Part shown: piece by piece, positions 1-6,454 of the stretch | How positions within the stretch are numbered: the stretch's first letter is position 1 | Layout: every line of letters starts with the position of its first letter | Source: JADLFV01 sp964471555 | GTDB lineage: Bacteria; Planctomycetota; Phycisphaerae; Phycisphaerales; Phycisphaeraceae | Assembly: GCA_964471555.1 (NCBI GenBank) | Contig: CAYYGM010000155.1 | Span: forward strand, 1-9,174 | Length of the DNA stretch: 9,174 nt | Direction: 5' to 3' | Notes under the pieces: generated by a model | What the model saw: the letters and a program-made list of their open reading frames with translations, nothing else | Databases searched by the model: none | What the model was told of the DNA's origin: nothing | Translations under genes and position numbers: made by a program

Positions 1-52
1 CAAAACCCTCTGCCACGCCGTACAACTGGCCGCGTAAGTGCGAAAGTCGAAC

Positions 53-78
53 TTATTAGTTTTCTAGAAAACTAATAA
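53..78. repeat. 26-bp perfect palindrome
   Basis: The two 13-nt halves, starting TTATTAGTTTTC, are exact reverse complements and meet at a central CTAG (64-67). The element is strongly AT-rich, unlike the surrounding GC-rich genome. It could be a protein-binding operator, a cruciform, or the remains of a mobile-element end. It is a poor intrinsic terminator because the stem is nearly all A/T and no clear T-tract follows on either strand. Its function is unknown. Confidence 0.75.
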
Positions 79-100
79 AAGCTCCCAAAAGAACCGGAAT

Positions 101-184
101 TCACCGCAGAGGACACAGAGGACAATATGCTTGAATTCAAGTCTATTCAGTTTTTCTCTGTGCTCTCTGTATCCTCTGTGGTGA
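101..184. repeat. imperfect inverted repeat of 9-mer units
   Basis: The left arm (101-124) begins TCACCGCAGAGGACA and contains the 9-mer CAGAGGACA twice. The right arm (154-184), read on the other strand, begins TCACCACAGAGGATA and continues with degenerate copies of the same unit. The region between the arms holds a 12-bp perfect palindrome, CTTGAATTCAAG (130-141). The unit repeats in tandem within each arm and the arms face each other, so a transcript could form a hairpin. There is no reading frame inside. It resembles the dispersed short-period repeats found in many environmental bacteria, which is a recollection rather than a search result. Confidence 0.75.
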
Positions 185-219
185 GTTCTTTTTTCTGCTC
201 TAAATTGAAAAACAGATCC

Positions 220-412
220 GCCACGAAGGCACGAAGGACACGAAGAAGAAAAACCGCAGATTGAGAAAAGGCAGTAACCGCGGATAAACGCAGATGGGAC
301 GCAGATAAACGCGGATGGGAATTCAGGGGGTTTGAATCTTATCCGCGTTCATCTGTGTTCATCCGTGGTTCCATTCGTTTCTGCTTCTTCGTGTCCTTCG
401 TGCCTTCGTGGC
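220..412. repeat. nested inverted repeat, outer arms 29/29 identical
   Basis: Positions 220-248 (GCCACGAAGGCACGAAGGAC...) and 384-412 are perfect reverse complements over 29 nt. The arm is made of near-repeats of CACGAAGG/CACGAAGGA. A second, imperfect inverted pair is nested inside (about 276-296 with 339-370). No gene lies between the arms. The perfect outer match suggests recent origin, conversion or selection for pairing. The architecture parallels the heptamer-based arms around the four-helix-bundle gene at 8245-8683, but here without cargo. Confidence 0.85.
276..370. repeat. inner inverted repeat with 21-nt tandem copies
   Basis: The left part contains two adjacent 21-nt copies, 280-300 and 301-321, that match at 18 of 21 positions. 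Both are built from units of the type GCRGATAAACG. The right part (339-370), read on the opposite strand, begins AACCACGGATGAAC and carries degenerate copies of the same unit, so it can pair with the left part starting at 276. The whole lies inside the outer arms at 220-412. No coding capacity is seen. Confidence 0.7.
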
Positions 413-452
413 AATTGCCGATTTGTGTTGCGGCTTGTCAGTGACGGCGATC

Positions 453-1904
453 TTAGCGGGTGTCGATGGTCAACTCGACGGCCTCATTGCCGGCGGGCTC
501 CGTGTGGCTGTCTGCCAGGCGATGTTTGGACCAGTCGGTAACGCGCAGGTCGGGGCCGCCCCCGGAAGCGTCGTGAACCCGCAGCAGTTGGTAGCGATTA
601 TCGCGCTTGGCGGGGGTGAAGCCGCTGGAGCGGATGAGGTGGCAGAGCACCGCTTCGTCCAGGCGATAGGTGGTCCCGGCCGCGGAGACGACGTTTTCCT
701 CCATCATGATGCTGCCCATGTCGGTGGCCCCGTGGTAGAGGCCGAGCTGCCCGATGCGGGGGCCCATGGTCACCCAGGATGAGCCGATGGAGTGGATGTT
801 GTCGAAGAACAGGCGGCTGATGGCCTGAGTGCGCAGGTAATCTGTCGCGCCTGACAATCGCACGACTTTGCCTGCTCCCGGAATGGCTGCATCGCATGCT
901 GCCTTGTCGTTGGGGTCAAGCTTGCCGCTGTAAACCAGTTCGGCCAGTTGATCGCCGGGGAAAGGCTCGCTCGATTCCAGGTCGTAGTCCGGCAATCGGC
1001 CCATCGGCGTGTTCTCGCGCTGGAAGGGCCAACTGATGAAGCTGACGTAGCGCCCGGGGAAGTTTTGAGAAATTGCTTCGTCTTGAGCATCACGGACAAG
1101 CTGCATGTGATGGATGCGGTCCGCCACGCCCTCGATGTGCCCGAACATCATGGTGGCGCTGGTGAACATGCCCAGGCGATGGGCGCAGCGCATCACATCG
1201 AGCCACTGCCGGGCATCGGCTTTGCCCAGACCGATGCGGCGGCGCACCGCTTCGGCGAAAATCTCACCGCCGCCGCCTGGAAGTGAATCAAGGCCGGCCG
1301 CTTGTAAGCGGCGCATGATCGCTTCAAGCTTGGCTTGCCACAGGTCCGGGGGCAGTTGTCTGCTCTTGCCCGGCGGGGCGGTGGGAAAATCGTCCAGCTT
1401 GAACACCGCGACGAACTCCACGAACTCCGGCGGACTGAAGCCATGCACGTGCACCGTCGGGAATTTGGCCTTGATGCCGCGCAGCATGTCTTCGTAGAAC
1501 TCGATGGTCAGGTTGGGGTGCATCCCGCCCTGCAGCAGCACCTGGGTGCCGCCGACATCGACCAGCTCCTGGATTTTGCGATGAAGCTGCGATTCATCGA
1601 GCGTGTAGGCGTCGGCTTCATCCTCATCGCGGCGAAAGGCGCAGAACGTGCAGCGGGCGGAGCAGACGTTGGTGTAGTTGATGTTGCGATCGATCACATA
1701 CGTGCGCACATCGCGATGCTGCGGGTATGCCCTGGCGATCATGCGGTCAGCCACGGCGGTGGACCAGCGGCCCAGGTCGTGCAGCGTCGCTTCATGGTAC
1801 AGCATCATCGCCTGCTCGAAGCTCAGCCGCGCGTCGCCGGCCACGATGGCGTCGATATCGATCGGACGGGAAAAGGCACGGCGATGCAGGGTGGGTCCAC
1901 TCAT
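453..1904 (-). CDS. mqnC: cyclic dehypoxanthine futalosine synthase (radical SAM)
   Basis: MqnC cyclises dehypoxanthine futalosine in the futalosine route to menaquinone, using S-adenosylmethionine and a 4Fe-4S cluster in the cytoplasm. The cluster motif CX3CX2C is at C81, C85 and C88, directly after the family signature IDRNINYTNV (71-80). Other family blocks are LLQGGMHPNL (123-132), HGFSPPE (154-160), GLDSLPGGGGEI (204-215), FISWPFQRENT (289-299) and MEENVVSAAGTT (401-412). The 483 residues exceed the usual length of roughly 360-400. Two apparent insertions, about 168-192 and 304-352, and a C-terminal tail after about 440 account for the excess. The tail and insertions are in frame and GC-rich, so this does not look broken. 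The ATG start is 10 nt after the stop of the upstream glycosyltransferase, with no clear Shine-Dalgarno, suggesting cotranscription. MqnE is less likely given the NINYTNV and SPPE blocks. Confidence 0.93.
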   Translation of the reverse strand: MSGPTLHRRAFSRPIDIDAIVAGDARLSFEQAMMLYHEATLHDLGRWSTAVADRMIARAYPQHRDVRTYVIDRNINYTNVCSARCTFCAFRRDEDEADAYTLDESQLHRKIQELVDVGGTQVLLQGGMHPNLTIEFYEDMLRGIKAKFPTVHVHGFSPPEFVEFVAVFKLDDFPTAPPGKSRQLPPDLWQAKLEAIMRRLQAAGLDSLPGGGGEIFAEAVRRRIGLGKADARQWLDVMRCAHRLGMFTSATMMFGHIEGVADRIHHMQLVRDAQDEAISQNFPGRYVSFISWPFQRENTPMGRLPDYDLESSEPFPGDQLAELVYSGKLDPNDKAACDAAIPGAGKVVRLSGATDYLRTQAISRLFFDNIHSIGSSWVTMGPRIGQLGLYHGATDMGSIMMEENVVSAAGTTYRLDEAVLCHLIRSSGFTPAKRDNRYQLLRVHDASGGGPDLRVTDWSKHRLADSHTEPAGNEAVELTIDTR

Positions 1905-1914
1905 AGCAAGCAGA

Positions 1915-3573
1915 CTATTCTAGCCGCTGTTTTGCATCAGGTCCCAAGGAACTCAGCAGCATCAGCAGGGGTGAGTCATCCTCGTCGCTCTCGCGCAGGA
2001 TCTGCTTCAGGGCGATGCTGTCAGGCAGCTTAGGCTGACGGCGACGATCGGCTTTCATCAGCAGCCACACCTGGCCCTCGCGCTGCACGTCGGCTGCCAG
2101 TTGCTCGACATCCTGGCGCAGCTCGATCGGGCGGCGGGCGTAGTACAACTCGCTATACCACTGTTCCCTGGACCAGACGGCCAGGATCTGATCGCGCGGC
2201 ACCGTCGACGCCACAGCCTGGGCAAATGCAGCCTGCTCGAAGCGCGAATCGCCCCATGCCGAGCCGTTAAACAGCAGGGCGAAGCTGAAGACCGTCGCCG
2301 ATGCGGTGGTGGCGATCAGCAATGGCGCTGGTCTGCGCTGCCGCAAGGCGATCACCACCACGACCGCAACCACGACCAGGCCGATGACCCACAGCGGCGG
2401 CTCCTGGGTAGCGGGTGCTGCGAAGCGCATGGCGATGATCACTGCCACAAACGCCAGCGCATGCACGATCAACACGATCCGCCAGGTGCGCTCATGCTGC
2501 GTGCCGATCAGTGCCCGTCCCACCGCCAATGTCCCGGCCGCCATCATCAGGCCCATCGGTCCCATCAACGGCAGCAGGTAGTAGCTGCGCCGGCCGATCG
2601 CCAGCGACAGCAGCAGCATGGTCACCACCAGCGGCCACCACAACAGAGACACACTACTGCGCTGTCTCTTGCGCACCAGCCACGGGGCTGCGATCAGCAG
2701 CGGATACATCACCACCCACGGCAGAAACAACTCGGCCGGCCGATACAGATAAAAAGGCTCCAGCAGCCGCATCAACTCACCCGGGCGCATCACGAACTTG
2801 GCCCCCAGATCATCCTGCCACACCGCCTCACTGTTCTTCACTCGCCACCACACCAGCGCAAACCACCACAGCGCCACCGCCAACAGGATGAGCAATCCGC
2901 TGAACGGCCGCAGGGTTTGGAGCACCGCCTTGCCCCGCCCGATGCGCCACAGGCCGATCCCCCAGCCCAGGGCGATCATCAGCGGCAGCAGCGGCCCCTT
3001 GGCCAGTACCGCAATCCCCATCATCAGCCACCCGCACCACGGCAGCCAAAGTCCCACCCGTTGCCGGCGCATCATGCGTCTTGCCGCCATGGCGAAAAAG
3101 ATCAGCCCCGCGACACAGCAGGCTGCGTACAGCATCTCCGGCCGGGCGCTGTGCGTGTAGCTCATGTAGCCGCGACTGCTGAGCACCAGCAGGGCTCCGA
3201 TCAGCGCCACGCAACGATCAAAGAGGATCGCCCCCAGCACCATGGTCAGCGTCACCATCGCCGCGCCGCCGACGATCGATGGCCAGCGGGCTTCCCACTC
3301 CGTGATTTGGCCGTCATGGTTGCCCAACCGGTCGGCGATCATGGCCAGCCAGTAGTTGATCGGCGGCTTCTGCAGGCGCGGGCGGCCGTCGATGTGGGGC
3401 GTGATCCAGTCGTGGCGCTGCAGCATTTCCTCGGCGGTACGGGCCACGAGGATCTCGTGACCTTCCATGGGGAGTTTCGGCCCGTTGTCGATGCCGCCGA
3501 CCAGCAGGGCCGCCACTGCCATCAGCAGCAGGGCCAGCTTCCAATGCGTTTCATACAGCGGCGATGGGTTCAT
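1915..3573 (-). CDS. GT39/ArnT-like membrane glycosyltransferase
   Basis: A 552-residue polytopic inner-membrane protein of the dolichyl-phosphate-mannose/ArnT (PMT_2) type, which moves a sugar from a polyprenyl-phosphate donor onto a lipid or protein on the outer face of the membrane. An N-terminal membrane segment (about 12-28) is followed by the periplasmic loop PMEGHEILVARTAEEML (35-51), the place of the acidic catalytic residue in this family, and by KPPINYWL (69-76). Later family-like blocks are SARPEMLY (142-149), AKGPLLPL and GRRSYYLLPLMGP. Several more hydrophobic helices follow, then a soluble C-terminal segment of about 110 residues. The usual Asp-Glu pair of the first loop reads Glu-Gly-His-Glu here, so the catalytic residue is probably E37 or E40. 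Donor and acceptor cannot be told from sequence. It shares a unit with mqnC 10 nt downstream, and no functional link is evident. The start has no obvious Shine-Dalgarno. Confidence 0.82.
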   Translation of the reverse strand: MNPSPLYETHWKLALLLMAVAALLVGGIDNGPKLPMEGHEILVARTAEEMLQRHDWITPHIDGRPRLQKPPINYWLAMIADRLGNHDGQITEWEARWPSIVGGAAMVTLTMVLGAILFDRCVALIGALLVLSSRGYMSYTHSARPEMLYAACCVAGLIFFAMAARRMMRRQRVGLWLPWCGWLMMGIAVLAKGPLLPLMIALGWGIGLWRIGRGKAVLQTLRPFSGLLILLAVALWWFALVWWRVKNSEAVWQDDLGAKFVMRPGELMRLLEPFYLYRPAELFLPWVVMYPLLIAAPWLVRKRQRSSVSLLWWPLVVTMLLLSLAIGRRSYYLLPLMGPMGLMMAAGTLAVGRALIGTQHERTWRIVLIVHALAFVAVIIAMRFAAPATQEPPLWVIGLVVVAVVVVIALRQRRPAPLLIATTASATVFSFALLFNGSAWGDSRFEQAAFAQAVASTVPRDQILAVWSREQWYSELYYARRPIELRQDVEQLAADVQREGQVWLLMKADRRRQPKLPDSIALKQILRESDEDDSPLLMLLSSLGPDAKQRLE

Positions 3574-3585
3574 AGAGAGGTCCGC

Positions 3586-3591
3586 ATTCTA
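3586..3591 (-). promoter_or_regulatory. possible -10 box for the glycosyltransferase-mqnC unit
   Basis: Read on the - strand this is TAGAAT, five of six matches to the sigma-70 -10 consensus. It ends 12 nt before the ATG at 3573, which would give a leader of only about 5 nt. I find no convincing -35 box at 16-18 nt spacing. A very short leader fits the lack of a Shine-Dalgarno sequence. This is weak evidence. Confidence 0.28.
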
Positions 3592-3699
3592 CCGGTCAAA
3601 GGCGAGCAGGGGCGCGATCACCCATCTGGCTTGACCATTCACCCATGTAGTGTCGCCAGACAACGCGAACAATGATCACTGGGATCGGTGTCGCTGTGG

Positions 3700-3727
3700 T
3701 TGTGCGATGGTTGGCAGTGGCTATGAT
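3700..3727 (+). promoter_or_regulatory. possible promoter giving a leaderless atpG transcript
   Basis: TTGTGC (3700-3705), a 16-nt spacer and TATGAT (3722-3727, five of six to consensus) lie directly before the atpG ATG at 3735. A normal -10 to start-site distance would begin transcription at or next to the A of the ATG. No Shine-Dalgarno is visible, which agrees with leaderless initiation. The -35 is poor, at three of six. Confidence 0.35.
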
Positions 3728-3734
3728 ACCGCCC

Positions 3735-4616
3735 ATGGCCGGAAAAACGCGAGAAATCAGAGGCCGGATGAAGGCGGTGGGCAATATCCGCCGTATCACC
3801 AAAACCATGCAGATGATCGCGACGGCGCGCTTCCAGGCGATGCAGAAGCGGGCGGTCAATGCACAGGCGTACACGCGGCGCATCGCCCAGATCGCATCTG
3901 ACCTGGCGGCCAGTCTGGCCGGGCAGGAGGTCACGCACCCGCTGTTGAGCGCTCCGCAGCCCAGGGCCGGGCGGCAACTGCTGCTGGTGATCAGCTCCAA
4001 CCGCGGTCTGTGCGGGGCCTACAACGCCAACGTGCTGCGGGCCGCAACCGCTTTCATCCGCCAGCAGACCGAGCCGCTGGACGTGGAGGTAGTGGGCAAA
4101 AAAGGCACCGGCTACTTCCGTTTCAACAAGATCAGCGCCAAATCCTACAGCCACTTCGGCGACACGCCGCGCTACGAAGACGTGGTGAAGTTGGCAGAGC
4201 AGTACATGGAGCAGTTCACCGCGGGCAAGTTCGATGCCATCCACGTGGCGTACATGAGCTTTGAAAGCGCCTCGCGACAGACCGCCAGGATCGCTCAGTT
4301 GCTTCCCATGCAGCCCCCGGAAGCGAAGCCTCAAGCCTCAAGCCTCAAGGCTCACAACGCCGTTTACGAGTTCAGCCCCGAACCGGCCGAACTGTTAGGC
4401 GAACTGCTTCCAGTGACGGTCAAAGCCACGCTGTTCCAATGCTTCAACGAAGCGGTGGTCAGCGAGCAGGTCTCGCGCATGGTGGCCATGAAGAGCGCCA
4501 CCGACGCGGGCGAAAAGATGGGCAAGAGCCTGCAGCGCCGTTACAACCGGGCCCGGCAGACGGCCATCACCACGGAACTTTCGGAGATCATCGGCGGCTC
4601 GGCAACGATGGGTTGA
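3735..4616 (+). CDS. atpG: F1 ATP synthase gamma subunit
   Basis: Gamma is the central rotor shaft of F1. Its N- and C-terminal helices form a coiled coil inside the alpha3-beta3 ring and couple c-ring rotation to ATP synthesis. The 293 residues match the family length. The N-terminal helix shows KTREIRGRMKAVGNIRRITKT (4-24), and the Rossmann-like part has SSNRGLCGAYN (87-97). The C-terminal helix has VSRMVAMKSATD and ends in TELSEIIGGSATMG. I chose the ATG at 3735 because the conserved protein begins exactly there; an in-frame ATG at 3672 would only add a non-family leader. Residues about 198-207, in the variable linker before the C-terminal helix, are encoded by a heptamer tandem repeat. 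The position is odd: gamma normally lies between alpha and beta (atpA-atpG-atpD), but here it comes first, ahead of the membrane-sector genes. Whether another copy exists after atpA is not visible. Confidence 0.95.
   Translation: MAGKTREIRGRMKAVGNIRRITKTMQMIATARFQAMQKRAVNAQAYTRRIAQIASDLAASLAGQEVTHPLLSAPQPRAGRQLLLVISSNRGLCGAYNANVLRAATAFIRQQTEPLDVEVVGKKGTGYFRFNKISAKSYSHFGDTPRYEDVVKLAEQYMEQFTAGKFDAIHVAYMSFESASRQTARIAQLLPMQPPEAKPQASSLKAHNAVYEFSPEPAELLGELLPVTVKATLFQCFNEAVVSEQVSRMVAMKSATDAGEKMGKSLQRRYNRARQTAITTELSEIIGGSATMG
4326..4353 (+). repeat. heptamer tandem repeat inside atpG
   Basis: Three exact copies of AAGCCTC and a fourth reading AAGGCTC lie head to tail within the gamma-subunit gene. 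They encode residues from K198 to about 207 (KPQASSLKA), a hydrophilic linker that varies in length across gamma subunits. Three heptamers make 21 nt, so expansion in multiples of three keeps the frame. The 7-nt period equals that of the arms of the cassette at 8245-8683, although the unit differs. Confidence 0.8.
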
Positions 4617-4649
4617 TTTGAACATGAGGCATTGATCAGTACGGATTTT

Positions 4650-4678
4650 TTGACACGTTCCATTGCCATTCCTAACCT
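4650..4678 (+). promoter_or_regulatory. candidate sigma-70 promoter for the atpZ/I-to-atpA series
   Basis: A perfect -35 TTGACA (4650-4655), a 17-nt spacer and TAACCT (4673-4678, three of six) lie in the AT-richer gap after atpG. Transcription would start near 4685, about 10 nt before the ATG at 4695. This would separate atpG from the main operon and argues against the alternative TTG start at 4632, which lies upstream of the promoter. The weak -10 keeps confidence moderate. Confidence 0.45.
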
Positions 4679-4694
4679 AACGGACTCGGGGAAA

Positions 4695-4925
4695 ATGGCA
4701 GTCAACCTACGCGGCATCCCCTGGCGGCTGGTTGGATTGGGACTGGAACTGGGGATGATGATCGGGGGCATGGCGTACCTGGGGCATTATGCCGACCAGC
4801 ACTTCGCCACGAGTCCCTGGCTGACGTTCACGGGCGTCATGCTGGGTATGACCATCGGTTGTTACACGCTGGCCAGACAGGTTCTGGCCGACGACGCCAA
4901 AAGCAGGCACAGACGCAGACCATGA
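4695..4925 (+). CDS. AtpZ/AtpI-family small membrane protein
   Basis: A 76-residue protein with two hydrophobic helices (about 12-30 and 42-62) joined by the loop GHYADQHFATSPWLTF (30-45), typical of the ATPase gene 1 / AtpZ family encoded at the head of atp operons. Members have been linked to c-ring assembly, stability or Mg2+/Ca2+ uptake; which applies here cannot be read from the sequence. The basic tail RHRRRP would face the cytoplasm. I prefer the ATG at 4695 because the family domain begins there, a promoter candidate lies just upstream, and the preceding 63 nt have non-coding-like composition. A TTG at 4632 in the same frame would add 21 residues. A GGGGA lies only 2 nt before the ATG, so the ribosome site is poor. 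Its TGA overlaps the next ATG (ATGA), implying translational coupling. Confidence 0.8.
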   Translation: MAVNLRGIPWRLVGLGLELGMMIGGMAYLGHYADQHFATSPWLTFTGVMLGMTIGCYTLARQVLADDAKSRHRRRP

Positions 4926-5407
4926 CCGAACAAGCACCGACGCAGCAACCGAAACCCTTCCCGCTGATGCGGGCGGCCGGGACGCTTGCGCTGGCGGTGG
5001 GCCTGGTTCTGCTGGCGATTCACCTGACGCTGGACAGGCTCGGCTACGCTCAGCAGATCCAATGGAACCTGCTGGCGGCTGCGGTCTGCGGCGGGGCGGG
5101 CCTGGTGGGTTTGCTTCCGGTCTGGCATCTTTCGCGCAAGCATCCACATGGGGCGGCCCAGGGCTTTATGGTGGGCATCCTGCTGCGCATGGCGGTGGCC
5201 GGCGGGGCGGTGATCGTGACCCAGTGGGTGCTGAAGGTGCCCGGGTCGGCCGGCTTCAGCATGTGGGTGGGCGCGTGGTATCTGATTGTGCTGACGGTCG
5301 AGGTGAAACTGGTGGCCGGGTTCGTGCTCAGGCACAGCACGGTTGCGACGATCAAAAATCCTGCTTCTGGTGAACTTCCGGGGGCGGGGGTGGAGTCCGC
5401 ACGGTGA
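4922..5407 (+). CDS. four-helix membrane protein, AtpI-like (ATP synthase subunit I position)
   Basis: A 161-residue protein with four predicted membrane helices, about 17-35, 48-68, 79-103 and 112-136, and a short polar tail. Four helices of this size directly before atpB fit the AtpI (ATP synthase I) family, which helps assemble the c-ring. The sequence itself gives no strong signature, so the family call rests mainly on topology and position. A charged residue lies inside or beside each of the last two helices (R89 in GILLRMA, E127 and K129 in TVEVKLVAG), a common feature of such helpers. The ATG at 4922 overlaps the previous stop as ATGA, and the TGA at 5405-5407 overlaps the atpB start as TGATG. 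Translation of the three genes is therefore probably coupled. Confidence 0.7.
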   Translation: MTEQAPTQQPKPFPLMRAAGTLALAVGLVLLAIHLTLDRLGYAQQIQWNLLAAAVCGGAGLVGLLPVWHLSRKHPHGAAQGFMVGILLRMAVAGGAVIVTQWVLKVPGSAGFSMWVGAWYLIVLTVEVKLVAGFVLRHSTVATIKNPASGELPGAGVESAR

Positions 5408-6372
5408 TGCACCCAATCCTGCTGGCCAGCAGTGAACAACCCGATCCCATGAGCCACGTGCTGCCGCACTACCTTTTCGGCAGTGACTGGTTCACGAACC
5501 ATCACCTGATGGCCCTGGTGGTGCTGGTGCTGGGCGTGCTGCTGCTGAAGCTGGTGGCGATGAAGATGCCGGTCACGGGCAACACGGCTGACGATTTTGT
5601 CACGCGCGGCCGCGTCGCCCAGTTCTTTGAAGTGCTGCTGATCTTCCTGCGCGATGAGATGACCCGGCCACTGCTGGGCGATCTGACCGACAAGTACATC
5701 AAGTACATCTGGTCAACGTTCTTCTTCATCCTCTTTGCCAACCTCATCGGCCTGATCCCCACCGGCGCGATCTTCAGCCTGATCGGTCTGCACGAGTGGT
5801 CGCACTTCGGCGGCACCTTCACCGGCAATGTCAACTTCACCGGCGGACTGGCGCTGATCTCGCTGATCATGATCGTGTTCGTCGGGCTCAAAGAGAACGG
5901 CTTCGGGTTCATCAAGCACATGTGGCCCGTGCCCTGTGGCAAGCCTGAAGGCGTGGGCGGGCCGATCCTGGTCCTGGTCATGCCGATCCTCTGGTTCGCC
6001 GCGATCCTGGTGTTCGCCCTGGAGTTGTTCGGCTACCTGATCAAGAGCTTTGCGTTGTGCATGCGTTTGTTTGCCAACATGGTGGCCGGCCACCTGGTGC
6101 TCGGCTCACTGATCGTGATGGCGATGTACGCTTCCCTGGTGGGCAAGACCGCCAGCGGCCTGGGGGCAGCGGTGTTCAGCTTCCTCGAACTGTTCGTCGC
6201 CTTCCTGCAGGCCTACATCTTCACCTTCCTGACGGTGATCTTCATCTCGTTGGGCGCGGTGAGCCATCACGAGCACGACGAACACAACGGCGGCCTCGAT
6301 GAAGGGGTGCAGCCCGGCGATGCGTTAAGCGAAAAACTGACGGAGACGAAAACCGTTCCCGCCGCACACTAG
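5407..6372 (+). CDS. atpB: Fo ATP synthase subunit a
   Basis: Subunit a forms the two proton half-channels and the rotor-stator interface beside the c-ring in the inner membrane. The 321-residue protein has about six hydrophobic segments. It contains the hallmark helix CMRLFANMVAGHLVLGSL, with the essential arginine at R220, equivalent to R210 of Escherichia coli. The last helices (FLELFVAFLQAYIFTFLTVIFISLG) are typical, and a His/Glu-rich tail (SHHEHDEH) follows. The ATG at 5407 forms TGATG with the preceding stop; a GTG at 5404 is equally possible and adds one residue. A GGAG lies 11 nt upstream. An extended loop of about 40 residues (129-167, rich in Gly, Phe and Thr) lies between the second and third hydrophobic regions. 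It is followed by an 82-nt gap before atpE. Confidence 0.96.
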   Translation: MHPILLASSEQPDPMSHVLPHYLFGSDWFTNHHLMALVVLVLGVLLLKLVAMKMPVTGNTADDFVTRGRVAQFFEVLLIFLRDEMTRPLLGDLTDKYIKYIWSTFFFILFANLIGLIPTGAIFSLIGLHEWSHFGGTFTGNVNFTGGLALISLIMIVFVGLKENGFGFIKHMWPVPCGKPEGVGGPILVLVMPILWFAAILVFALELFGYLIKSFALCMRLFANMVAGHLVLGSLIVMAMYASLVGKTASGLGAAVFSFLELFVAFLQAYIFTFLTVIFISLGAVSHHEHDEHNGGLDEGVQPGDALSEKLTETKTVPAAH

Positions 6373-6380
6373 AACAAACC

Positions 6381-6404
6381 GCCCGGAGTCGCCGGTGACC
6401 GGGC
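6381..6404 (+). other. hairpin in the atpB-atpE gap
   Basis: GCCCGG (6381-6386) pairs with CCGGGC (6399-6404) across a 12-nt loop, 8 nt after the atpB stop. No T-tract follows, so it is not an intrinsic terminator. It could slow RNases or mark a processing site ahead of atpE, whose product is needed in many copies. TTGACA (6406-6411) lies just after it but has no acceptable -10 box. Confidence 0.4.
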
Positions 6405-6454
6405 CTTGACACTGCCGGCAAGAGATTCATTCCTCCCAGTTACGGAGTCACGAC

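Larger units (their letters stand above)
1..452. other. gene-free, repeat-rich region 3' of mqnC
   Basis: I see no credible gene in this stretch: the open frames are short, and the sequence is dominated by inverted and tandem repeats listed separately. It is more AT-rich than the coding DNA to its right. It lies downstream of the end of the leftward mqnC, whose stop is at 453-455, about 40 nt from the nearest repeat arm. The hairpins could therefore fall in the 3' untranslated region of that transcript. Positions 1-52 show nothing I recognise. Confidence 0.7.

Noticed and set aside
101..412. CRISPR array
   Set aside because: Repeat units are only about 9-11 nt (21 nt at most), adjacent or inverted rather than separated by equal unique spacers, and no cas gene is in view.
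1335..2033. A 232-codon open frame on the + strand
   Set aside because: It is antisense to mqnC and the 3' end of the glycosyltransferase gene, with no family features.
2101..3675. A 524-codon open frame on the + strand, rich in His, Gln and Arg
   Set aside because: It is antisense to the well-supported GT39-like gene at 1915-3573. Its low-complexity composition is what the reverse frame of a Leu/Ala/Val-rich membrane protein gives, and it has no recognisable motif.
3639..4334. A 231-codon open frame on the - strand
   Set aside because: It lies opposite atpG, shows no domain, and runs across the divergent intergenic region. It is a by-product of GC-rich coding DNA.
6406..6434. Promoter for atpE based on a perfect TTGACA at 6406-6411
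   Set aside because: At 16-18 nt spacing the -10 candidates (such as ATTCCT) match only two of six positions, so a chance -35 is more likely.
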